NCBI GenBank assembly: GCA_020348765.1 | Contig: CP070753.1 | Span: forward strand, 2,511,858-2,518,288 | DNA: 6,431 nucleotides | Direction: 5' to 3' | Source of the DNA: Burkholderiales bacterium | GTDB taxonomy: Bacteria > Pseudomonadota > Gammaproteobacteria > Burkholderiales > Burkholderiaceae_E | Notes under the pieces: model-generated | Told to the model about the DNA's origin: nothing | Database searches by the model: none | What the model saw: only the letters and a program-made list of their open reading frames with translations | Position numbers and translations under genes: made by a program | In this document: one piece after another, positions 1 to 5,389 of the stretch | Layout: each line of letters opens with the position of its first letter | Position numbering within the stretch: the stretch's first letter is position 1

Positions 1-1
1 C

Positions 2-1360
2 ATCGACTATCGGGCGATGCTGCTGATCGCCTGGCCGCTGTTCGCGAACTCGAGCCTGCAGGCGGTACTGAACCTGACCGACACCTGGTTCGTCGGTCGC
101 ATCTCGGCCGAGGCCGTGGCAGCGATCGGCGCCGTGCACTGGCTCGCGCTGGCGGTGATCCTGCTGCTCGCCGGTGTCGGTTTCGCGGTCCAGACGCTGG
201 TGGCGCAGTCCTACGGGGCCGGGCGCTTTCGCCGTGCCGCGCACGTGGCCTGGACCGGGGTCTGGGCTGCAGCGCTGACGGTTCCGCTGTTCGTCGCCGT
301 GGCATGGGCCGGGCCGTGGCTGGTGCAGGCGTTCGGCCTGACGCCGGCGATCACCGCACACGCGATCGACTACTGGCAGCCGCGACTGCTCGGCGGCGCC
401 ATTTCGGTCGCGCTGTGGGCGCTGCTGTCGTTCTTCTCCGGCATCGGCCGCACCCGGGTGACGCTGTCGATCAATGCCGTGGTGGCGCTGTGCAATCCGT
501 TCCTGAACGAGCTGCTGATGTTTCGGCTCGGGCTGGGCGTGGCCGGCGCCGCGTGGGCCACCAGCGCCGCGATGGTCGTTGGTGTCGCATTCGGCATCAC
601 GCTGTTCCTGCACGACGGCTGCCGCCGGCGCTTCGCGACCGACCGCACCTGGCGGCCGCGCTGGCGCAGGCTCGGCGCGCTGTTCGCGCTGGGGATTCCG
701 ATGGGCCTGTCGATCGCGTTCGACCTGATCGCGTTCGCGCTGTTCCAGGTGATGCAGGTTCGGCTGGGCCCGGTCCCCGGCGCCGCGACCCAGATCGTGA
801 CCATGCTGACCTCGGTCGCGTTCATGCCGGCCGTGGGCCTCGGCATGGCCGGCACCACGCTGGTGGGCCAGTCGATCGGTGCCGGCCACCCGGACTGGGC
901 GCAACGGCTGGGCAACGCGACGATCCGGCTCTGCGCTTTCTACATGGTCGCGATCGGCGTGCTGGTCGCGCTGCTGGGCCCGCTGCTGATGCCGCTGTTC
1001 GTGGGCGCGCACGACCCGGATGCACGGGCCGTGGTCGAACTGGGCGTGACGCTGCTGTGGATCGCGGCCTGCTACCAGTTCTTCGACGGCCTGAACCTGG
1101 GGGCCGGTTTCGCGTTGCGCGGCGCGGGCGACGCCAAGGTGCCGGCCCTGATCCTGCTGCTGCTGTCATGGGGCCTGTTCGTGCCGCTGGTGCACGTGCT
1201 GACGTTCGCCCCGGGGCAGGGCTGGATCGAGGCATTGCCGGCACTCGGCTGGGGCGCGACCGGCGGCTGGGCCGCGGCGGTCGTATACGTCTGGCTGCAG
1301 GGACTGCTGCTGACGCTGCGCTGGCGCTCGCGCCGCTGGCAGTCGATCCGGCTGCGCTGA
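2..1360 (+). CDS. MATE-family multidrug/toxin efflux transporter, 5'-partial
   Basis: This is an inner-membrane antiporter of the MATE (NorM/DinF-like) family, which exports cationic drugs or metabolites in exchange for Na+ or H+. The reading frame is open from base 2, giving I-D-Y-R-A before the first Met at 17. That Met sits directly in the first membrane helix (LLIAWPLFANS), so the true start is probably a few codons before the window. About 452 residues are visible, near full family length, with roughly twelve hydrophobic segments. The two-fold internal repeat typical of MATE is clear: numbered from Met17, VAQSYGAG at about residues 62-69 is echoed by VGQSIGAG at 283-290, and WPLFANSSLQ near the start by GIPMGLSIAF at about 226. 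The C-terminus is Arg-rich (RWRSRRWQSIRLR) and probably cytoplasmic. The substrate cannot be told. The gene converges on ybeD with one base between stops. Family assignment is firm; start and substrate are unknown. Confidence 0.93.
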   Translation: MDYRAMLLIAWPLFANSSLQAVLNLTDTWFVGRISAEAVAAIGAVHWLALAVILLLAGVGFAVQTLVAQSYGAGRFRRAAHVAWTGVWAAALTVPLFVAVAWAGPWLVQAFGLTPAITAHAIDYWQPRLLGGAISVALWALLSFFSGIGRTRVTLSINAVVALCNPFLNELLMFRLGLGVAGAAWATSAAMVVGVAFGITLFLHDGCRRRFATDRTWRPRWRRLGALFALGIPMGLSIAFDLIAFALFQVMQVRLGPVPGAATQIVTMLTSVAFMPAVGLGMAGTTLVGQSIGAGHPDWAQRLGNATIRLCAFYMVAIGVLVALLGPLLMPLFVGAHDPDARAVVELGVTLLWIAACYQFFDGLNLGAGFALRGAGDAKVPALILLLLSWGLFVPLVHVLTFAPGQGWIEALPALGWGATGGWAAAVVYVWLQGLLLTLRWRSRRWQSIRLR

Positions 1361-1361
1361 G

Positions 1362-1679
1362 CTACAGCACGATCCTGACCATCGGGTGCGCGGTCAGTTC
1401 GCGGTACAGCGCGTCGAGCTGCGCGCGCGACCGGGCCACGATGGTCGCGGTCAGGCTCACGTAGTTGCCCTGCCGCGAGACATTCGACTCGATCGTGGCC
1501 GGGTCGAAATCGGGCGCGTGCGCCTTGACGATTCGCACGACGGCCTGCTCGAAGCCTTCCGCGTTGGGTCCCATGATCTTGACCGGAAACGGCATCGGAA
1601 AGCGCATCGGGTCGTGCGCCGCCTGCTCCGAAGCCGGGCGCTCGCCGCGCTCGCCCGCGTCGTCGTCGCCGGCACTCAC
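1362..1679 (-). CDS. ybeD: YbeD-like DUF493 family protein
   Basis: This is a 105-residue cytoplasmic protein of the DUF493/YbeD family, small alpha/beta proteins with an ACT-like fold and a proposed regulatory role, often encoded before lipB. The family domain runs from about residue 27 to 105: FPMPFPVKIMGPN, then a helix with AVVRIVKAHAPDFD, the S-x-x-G-N-Y-x-S-L-T strand (SRQGNYVSLTAT), a helix LDALYRELTAHP and the hallmark end MVRIVL. I chose the GTG start at 1679 because GGAG at 1690-1687 lies 7 nt upstream. It adds a charged 24-residue tail (MSAGDDDAGERGERP...) not typical of the family, where about 85-95 residues is usual. An ATG at 1607 (MRFPMPF) would give an 81-residue protein and is the alternative. 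The GTG and its ribosome site are duplicated upstream, so translation may depend on reinitiation after the aminotransferase. lipB does not follow. Confidence 0.9.
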   Translation of the reverse strand: MSAGDDDAGERGERPASEQAAHDPMRFPMPFPVKIMGPNAEGFEQAVVRIVKAHAPDFDPATIESNVSRQGNYVSLTATIVARSRAQLDALYRELTAHPMVRIVL

Positions 1680-1714
1680 GATCGGGCTCCGCGCCTGCCG
1701 TGGCCGGCGCTCAC
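1676..1714 (-). other. Micro-ORF 3 of the dat-ybeD junction (12 codons)
   Basis: This frame starts at GTG 1714-1712, with GGAG at 1725-1722 and a 7-nt spacer, and reads MSAGHGRRGARS. Its TGA (1678-1676) overlaps the ybeD GTG start (1679-1677) as GTGA. It is the last link between the aminotransferase and YbeD, and it resembles micro-ORF 2 with two extra codons (His-Gly). Confidence 0.4.
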
Positions 1715-1743
1715 GATCGCGCTCCGCGCCTGCCGGCGCTCAT
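1711..1743 (-). other. Micro-ORF 2 of the dat-ybeD junction (10 codons)
   Basis: This frame starts at ATG 1743-1741, preceded by GGAG at 1754-1751 with a 7-nt spacer, and reads MSAGRRGARS. Its TGA (1713-1711) overlaps the next GTG as GTGA. The first four residues equal those of YbeD, because the start region was duplicated. No peptide function is implied. Confidence 0.4.
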
Positions 1744-1784
1744 GCCTGCGCTCCGAGGTGCCGGGCAGCGGCAGGCGTGGTCAC
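1740..1784 (-). other. Micro-ORF 1 of the dat-ybeD junction (14 codons)
   Basis: This frame starts at a GTG (1784-1782) that overlaps the TGA of the aminotransferase gene as GTGA and reads MTTPAAARHLGAQA. Its own TGA (1742-1740) overlaps the ATG at 1743 as ATGA. Only a weak GGGG lies 7 nt before the start, so any translation would come from ribosomes ending on the upstream gene. The peptide shows no recognisable feature. The frame is certain; that it is translated is inference. Confidence 0.35.
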
Positions 1785-2689
1785 GCGCGAACCCCGTCGG
1801 CGATCGCCGATGCCACGGCCGCGGGTGCCATCCGGCCGCGCGCGACGCTCGCCTCGACCGCCGCGTCGTAGGCGGCGCGCAGCCGCCGGTACATCGGCCC
1901 GGGGCTTCCGGAGCCGACCGGCCGCCCGTCGAGCGAAACGATCGGAATCAGCTCCTTGGTGGCCGAGGTCAGCATCAGTTCGTCGGCGCTGTCGACCTCG
2001 ATGCGCTCGACCGGGCGCACCGCGAGCGGCACGTCGGCCTGCAGGCAGAGCTCTTCGACCAGCCCGATCCGGATCCCGGCCAGGATCAGGTGCGAGCGCG
2101 GCGGCGTCATCACGATGCCGTCGCGCACCACCCAGATGTTGCTGGCAGCCCCCTCGGTGAGCCGGCCGTCGCGGAACATCACGCACTCCACGGCGCCGGC
2201 GTCGACCGCCTGCTGGCGCGCCAGCACGTTGCCGAGCAGCGAGGTCGACTTGATGTGGCAGCGCAGCCAGCGCTCGTCGGGCAGCGTGATCGCGGCCACG
2301 CCGTGCTCGCGCTGCTCGGTGGGCACACCGGGGAACGGCGTCGACATCGCGAACACGGTCGGGGTCGCTGCGGCCGGGAACGCATGGTCACGGCGGGCCA
2401 CGCCGCGCGTGACCTGCATGTAGACGAACTGATCGGGCGCATCCTGGCGATCGACCAGTTCGTACACCATTGCGGTCCAGGCTTCGGGACCGAGCGGGTC
2501 GTCGATACGGACCTCGGCCAGGCTGCGCTCGAGCCGCGCCAGGTGCTGCAGCCAGCGGAAGGGCACCGCGCGGTAAACGGGCACGACCTCGTAGATGCCA
2601 TCGCCGAAGATGAAGCCCCGGTCGAGCACCGGGACGTGCGCTTCGGCGAGCGGCAGCCAGTTCCCGTTCAGGTAGACGATCGGTTCCAT
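1781..2689 (-). CDS. dat: D-amino acid aminotransferase (PLP class IV)
   Basis: This is a 302-residue cytoplasmic fold-type IV PLP aminotransferase. D-amino acid transaminases interconvert D-alanine plus 2-oxoglutarate and pyruvate plus D-glutamate. Visible motifs are DRGFIFGDGIYEV at 23-35 (Tyr33), QVTRGVARRDHAFP at 92-105 (Arg100 and His102, matching the substrate carboxylate-binding R-x-H of D-alanine transaminase), the PLP lysine in HIKSTSLLGNVLA (Lys147), TEGAASN (Glu179) and LILAGIR. The R-x-H motif favours the D-amino acid enzyme over branched-chain IlvE or PabC. I chose ATG 2689 (MEPIVYLNGNW) because family proteins begin just before the YLNG strand. A start at 2758 would add 23 unrelated residues and overlap dacA. 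No good Shine-Dalgarno precedes 2689. The gene lies 38 nt after dacA, which releases D-alanine from peptidoglycan, so recycling of that D-alanine is a likely role. Its TGA begins the stop/start chain into ybeD. Confidence 0.9.
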   Translation of the reverse strand: MEPIVYLNGNWLPLAEAHVPVLDRGFIFGDGIYEVVPVYRAVPFRWLQHLARLERSLAEVRIDDPLGPEAWTAMVYELVDRQDAPDQFVYMQVTRGVARRDHAFPAAATPTVFAMSTPFPGVPTEQREHGVAAITLPDERWLRCHIKSTSLLGNVLARQQAVDAGAVECVMFRDGRLTEGAASNIWVVRDGIVMTPPRSHLILAGIRIGLVEELCLQADVPLAVRPVERIEVDSADELMLTSATKELIPIVSLDGRPVGSGSPGPMYRRLRAAYDAAVEASVARGRMAPAAVASAIADGVRA

Positions 2690-2727
2690 CGATGCCGGTT
2701 CGGGTCCCAGCGCGCCGATGCGGGCCG

Positions 2728-4074
2728 CTATTTGAACCACAGCTGGATCGTATCCCACGAGCGCTTCAGCAGGCCCGCGGGCTGCACCGATTCGAGCGCG
2801 ACCAGCGGCCGCTCGGCAGCGACCTGGCTGCCGATGCGCACCCGCAGCGTGCCGATGCGCTGATCCTTGGACACCGGCGCGACCAGCGGTTCGAGCCGCT
2901 CGATCTCGGCGCGCACGCCGTCGGTCCGGCCGCGCGGTACGGTCACGAACAACGGCTCGGTGAGCCCGCCGCCGACCGTGTCCGCGGCGCCTTTCCAGAC
3001 CGAGTAGCGGCCGACCGGCTGGCGGGCGTCATAGACGCGCACCGCGTCCGTATTCTGGAAGCCCCAGGTCAGGAGCTTCTGTGACTCGATCGCGCGCGCG
3101 CTCGCCGAAGCGGCACCCATCACGACCGAAACCAGCCGTCGCTTGAAGTCGGCGCCCGCCTGCTCGCGTTGGCTCGAGGCGATCAGGCAGTACCCGGCTG
3201 CTTCGGTGTGTCCGGTCTTGACCCCGTCGACGGTCGGATCGACGAACAGCAGCCGGTTGCGGTTCTCCTGCCGAATGTTGTTGTACGTGTAGCTCTTCTT
3301 CGAATACAGCTGATAGAAGTCGGGAAAGTCGCGAATCAGGTTGGCCGCGAGCACGGCCATGTCGCGCGCAGACGCGTAGTGCTGCGGATCGGGCAGGCCG
3401 GTCGAATTGGCGAAGCTGGTGTTGGCCAGGCCCATGCGCTGTGCCTCCCGGTTCATTCGCTCGACGAAGGCCTGCTCGGTGCCTGCGGCCGCCTCGGCAA
3501 GGATGATCGAGGCATCGTTGCCGGACTGGACGATCATGCCGTTGAGCAATTCCTCGATCGACGCCGGTTGCCGCGGGTCGACGAACATGCGCGAGCCGAT
3601 CGCCCGATATGCCTTGTCCGAGACCGGTGGCCTCGCGTCCAGCGCCAGCCGGCCGTTGCGAATCGCGGTGAACGTCAGGTACGCGGTCATCAGCTTGGTC
3701 AGCGAGGCCGGATCGACCCGCATGTCGGCCTGGTGCTCGGCCAGCGCCTGTCCGCTGGTGACGTCGAGCAGAAACCAGGAGCGCGCCGCGATTTCCGGCG
3801 GCGTCAGGCCCTGGGCTGCCAGTGGCAGCGGGCGCAGCACGGCGGCCAGCAGCAGCATGACCAGCCACCAGGCCGGTGCGCGTCGCGCGGCAACGGCGGA
3901 CACGCGAGCCCGGGCCGGTGCCCGAGCGCCGGCCGACGGTGGCCGCGCGCCGGCCCGCGGTAACCGCTGCCGGTCCTCGCGATTCTCACCGACGTTCGGA
4001 CGCATCGGGACGGTGCAACGACTCCGAGCGGCAGGGCGGTCGCCCGCTGCAGGCGGCGCGGTCAGACAGGACAT
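2728..4074 (-). CDS. dacA: D-alanyl-D-alanine carboxypeptidase (PBP5/6 type, peptidase S11)
   Basis: This is a penicillin-binding protein that removes the terminal D-alanine from peptidoglycan pentapeptides in the periplasm. Numbered from Met4074 (448 residues), the active-site motifs are SLTK (Ser124 nucleophile, Lys127), SGN (184-186) and KTG (286-288). A C-terminal beta domain follows, and the last residues, LLKRSWDTIQLWFK, resemble the amphipathic anchor helix of PBP5. A signal peptide has its core at about residues 69-86 (WWLVMLLLAAVL) with probable cleavage after LAA before QGLTPPEI. The start is uncertain. ATG 4074 has AGGAGAGAG at 4091-4083 but gives an odd tail of about 65 Arg/Ala/Pro-rich residues before the membrane core. 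ATG 4005 or GTG 3903 would be shorter; GTG 3903 gives a normal signal peptide but lacks a ribosome site. The gene lies 51 nt after the 164-residue gene and 38 nt before dat. dacC is an equally fair name. Confidence 0.93.
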   Translation of the reverse strand: MSCLTAPPAAGDRPAARSRCTVPMRPNVGENREDRQRLPRAGARPPSAGARAPARARVSAVAARRAPAWWLVMLLLAAVLRPLPLAAQGLTPPEIAARSWFLLDVTSGQALAEHQADMRVDPASLTKLMTAYLTFTAIRNGRLALDARPPVSDKAYRAIGSRMFVDPRQPASIEELLNGMIVQSGNDASIILAEAAAGTEQAFVERMNREAQRMGLANTSFANSTGLPDPQHYASARDMAVLAANLIRDFPDFYQLYSKKSYTYNNIRQENRNRLLFVDPTVDGVKTGHTEAAGYCLIASSQREQAGADFKRRLVSVVMGAASASARAIESQKLLTWGFQNTDAVRVYDARQPVGRYSVWKGAADTVGGGLTEPLFVTVPRGRTDGVRAEIERLEPLVAPVSKDQRIGTLRVRIGSQVAAERPLVALESVQPAGLLKRSWDTIQLWFK

Positions 4075-4082
4075 CGGCTGTG

Positions 4083-4091
4083 CTCTCTCCT
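4083..4091 (-). promoter_or_regulatory. Shine-Dalgarno-like site before dacA
   Basis: The minus strand reads AGGAGAGAG here, ending 8 nt before ATG 4074; the stronger GGAG core is 12 nt away. It is the best ribosome site near any candidate dacA start and is the main reason for preferring 4074 despite the long N-terminal tail. Confidence 0.5.
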
Positions 4092-4125
4092 ACGATGACA
4101 TCGAGGCCGATCGATCTCGGCGCGC

Positions 4126-4620
4126 TCAATCGCGGTCGCCGTCGGCGGCTTCGTCCAGCGCCGCTCGCACGCGCTCGATCAGGCGTCGCGCGGCTTCGGC
4201 CCCGACACGTGCCTCGACGATGTCGATCGCCTCGCGCAGCACCGCACGCATCACCTCGAGCGAAACGCAGTCGCGCACGCGCGCATCGAGCACCCGGCCG
4301 GACGCGCCGAGCTCGCGCTCGAATGCCCTGGCCAGCTTCGAGCGTACCCGCTCCAGGGCCTGGGCTTCCGGAAATGCGTCGGCGGCAGCGGGGTCGATGC
4401 CGACCAGAGAGACCAATCCGGCGGCCTCGAGCTCGGCGATCAGTCGCGGTACGTCGCCCGGCCGGAAAAAGCGCGGCAGCGAAGACAGTGCGCGCCGGCC
4501 GTCGATCAGGATCAGCATGCGGCGCGCCGCCGGCGACAGCCCGAGGCGTCGCTCGACCACCTCGGTCAGCCCGCGGTCGGTCTTGGTGTAGACCAGTCTC
4601 AGATCGATCATTTGCGCCAT
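4126..4620 (-). CDS. Hypothetical protein, winged-helix-like N-terminus
   Basis: This is a 164-residue soluble protein without signal peptide or membrane segment, and its function is unknown. Residues 11-74 (YTKTDRG, then LGLSPAARRMLILIDGRRALSSL, then VPRLIAELEAAGLVSLVG) have the helix-helix-helix-wing look of a small winged helix. As I recall, similar N-termini (K-T-x-x-G, L-x-x-R-x-x-x-L-L-x-x-I/V-D-G) occur in many uncharacterised betaproteobacterial proteins. Residues 85-160 are charged and helical (ALERVRSKLARAFEREL, VRDCVSLEVMRAVLREAIDIVEARV) and could dimerise or bind a partner. There is one Cys (118) and no metal motif. Start 4620 is well supported: GGAGAGG lies 8 nt upstream. The gene follows the hydrolase by 27 nt and precedes dacA by 51 nt, so it is cotranscribed with envelope genes. 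DNA binding is a guess from the predicted shape only. Confidence 0.8.
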   Translation of the reverse strand: MAQMIDLRLVYTKTDRGLTEVVERRLGLSPAARRMLILIDGRRALSSLPRFFRPGDVPRLIAELEAAGLVSLVGIDPAAADAFPEAQALERVRSKLARAFERELGASGRVLDARVRDCVSLEVMRAVLREAIDIVEARVGAEAARRLIERVRAALDEAADGDRD

Positions 4621-4628
4621 GGTCCGGC

Positions 4629-4635
4629 CCTCTCC
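4629..4635 (-). promoter_or_regulatory. Shine-Dalgarno site of the 164-residue gene
   Basis: The minus strand reads GGAGAGG, 8 nt before ATG 4620. It is the strongest ribosome site in the operon part of the window and decides the start over the second in-frame Met at 4611. Confidence 0.75.
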
Positions 4636-4647
4636 GGCAGCCGCGGC

Positions 4648-5307
4648 TCAGGACGCGCCGGCCGTCAGCAGGTCGACCCGGCCCCATGCCAGCACGACCA
4701 GGTTTTTCAGCACCGTCAGCTTGCGATGGAAGAAATGATCGGCACCCGGCACCACGGTCACGGGCTGAGCCAACGGTCGCGCCCAGTCGAGCACGTCGGC
4801 CAACGGCACCACGTCGTCGTTCTCTCCGTGGATCACCAGCGTGCTCGGCGGCAGCGGCGCCACCGGCCAGCGCGACACCGCCGTGCCGACCATGATCGCG
4901 CGCGTGACCGGACGGCCGCTCTCGGTCAGCCGTTGCACGGCATGCGACTGCACGAAGCTGCCGAACGAGAACCCGGCAAGCACCAGCTCGGGCGAGGTGG
5001 GCGCGCTGGCATCGGCCAGCGCATACTCGGTCACCGCGAGCAGGTCCTCGAGCTCGCCCTCGCCTTCGTCATGCTCGCCCTCGCTGGCCCCGACGCCACG
5101 GAAGTTCGGTCTCCAGCAGACGTAGCCGAGCGCCAGCAGTGCCCGCGCCATCGTCTGAACGACCTTGTTGTCGCGCGTGCCGCCGAACAGTGGATGCGGG
5201 TGCGCGATGACCGCCACGCCGCGCGGCGCCACGGCCGGCAGGTCGAGCGCGCAATCGATGCGCCCGACCGGCCCCGGCACCACGACCTTGCGCGTGCGCG
5301 GATTCAT
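4648..5307 (-). CDS. Alpha/beta hydrolase (COG2945, dienelactone-hydrolase-like)
   Basis: This is a 219-residue cytoplasmic serine hydrolase. Family features in order are the N-terminal strand with GPVGRIDCALDLP, the oxyanion-region motif HPHPLFGGT (36-44), RPNFRGVGASEG (66-77), the nucleophile elbow GFSFG (112-116, Ser114), HGENDDVVP (Asp164 or Asp165) and GADHFFH (His191), completing a Ser-Asp-His triad. The length matches the family. The natural substrate is unknown; esterase or thioesterase activity on small acyl compounds is plausible. ATG 5307 is the start because the MNPRTRKVVVPGPVG opening fits what I recall of betaproteobacterial relatives. Two further copies of this start region lie upstream out of frame (ATG 5348 and 5389). 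The outermost overlaps the ferredoxin stop as ATGA, which suggests that the two genes once met directly. The next gene follows after 27 nt. Confidence 0.9.
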   Translation of the reverse strand: MNPRTRKVVVPGPVGRIDCALDLPAVAPRGVAVIAHPHPLFGGTRDNKVVQTMARALLALGYVCWRPNFRGVGASEGEHDEGEGELEDLLAVTEYALADASAPTSPELVLAGFSFGSFVQSHAVQRLTESGRPVTRAIMVGTAVSRWPVAPLPPSTLVIHGENDDVVPLADVLDWARPLAQPVTVVPGADHFFHRKLTVLKNLVVLAWGRVDLLTAGAS

Positions 5308-5348
5308 GCCGGCCCCGACACCACGACCTTGCGCGTGCGCGGATTCAT
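5304..5348 (-). other. Micro-ORF B of the ferredoxin-hydrolase junction (14 codons)
   Basis: It starts at ATG 5348-5346, with GGGG ending 5 nt upstream, and reads MNPRTRKVVVSGPA. Its TGA (5306-5304) overlaps the hydrolase ATG (5307-5305) as ATGA. Pro11 is replaced by Ser through the single base difference of the middle repeat copy. Confidence 0.4.
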
Positions 5349-5389
5349 GCCGGCCCCGGCACCACGACCTTGCGCGTGCGCGGATTCAT
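5345..5389 (-). other. Micro-ORF A of the ferredoxin-hydrolase junction (14 codons)
   Basis: It starts at ATG 5389-5387, which overlaps the ferredoxin TGA as ATGA, and reads MNPRTRKVVVPGPA. Its TGA (5347-5345) overlaps ATG 5348 as ATGA. No ribosome site precedes it, so entry would need ribosomes finishing the ferredoxin. The peptide repeats the hydrolase N-terminus and is unlikely to have its own role. Confidence 0.4.

Larger units (their letters stand above)
1669..1763 (-). repeat. Tandem repeat of the ybeD start region (two copies plus one diverged)
   Basis: Two 32-bp copies at 1669-1700 and 1704-1735 differ at two positions and are spaced 35 bp apart. A diverged third copy lies at about 1733-1763. 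Read on the minus strand, each copy contains GGAG, a 7-nt spacer, a start codon (ATG at 1743, GTG at 1714, GTG at 1679) and then AGYGCCGG, which encodes the Ser-Ala-Gly that also begins YbeD. The unit is therefore a duplicated ribosome-binding site, start codon and first codons. It fills most of the 101-bp gap between the aminotransferase stop and the ybeD start. Start-to-start periods are 29 and 35 nt, both 2 modulo 3, which places a TGA from each short frame across the next start. Confidence 0.9.
5268..5389 (-). repeat. Three tandem copies of a 41-bp unit holding the hydrolase start
   Basis: Copies lie at 5268-5307, 5309-5348 and 5350-5389 (40 bp each, joined by one G, period 41). Copies 1 and 3 are identical and the middle copy differs at one base, so the duplication is recent or maintained. 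Each minus-strand copy begins with ATGAATCCGCGCACGCGC and ends in GGGGCCGG, which forms a weak ribosome site 5 nt before the next ATG. Copy 1 holds the real hydrolase start; copies 2 and 3 encode the same first ten residues, then hit TGA at the next copy's start. The outer edge coincides with the ferredoxin TGA (5388-5386). Confidence 0.95.

Noticed and set aside
1320..1350. GC-rich inverted repeat GGCGC-TC-GCGCC near the end of the MATE gene as a terminator
   Set aside because: The loop is only two bases, it lies inside the coding region, and no T-run follows on either strand.
2690..2758. Upstream start for the aminotransferase at ATG 2758
   Set aside because: It would overlap the end of dacA and add 23 residues outside the family alignment; MEPIVYLNG at 2689 is the normal N-terminus.
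4100..4121. Imperfect palindrome around GATCGATC in the gap before dacA as an operator
   Set aside because: The CGAG...CTCG arms contain internal mismatches, and such CG/GATC-rich palindromes are common by chance here. There is no second copy.
3986..4127. A further NTGA-linked frame (TTGA at the end of the 164-residue gene, 47 codons, then GTGA at 3989)
   Set aside because: The frames are long, contain no repeat unit or ribosome site at the links, and run across dacA in the wrong frame. TGA-rich high-GC DNA yields such links by chance.
5268..5389. CRISPR array or REP-type element
   Set aside because: The copies are directly abutting with a single-base joint and no spacers, and the unit contains the hydrolase start codon, so it is a local tandem duplication.
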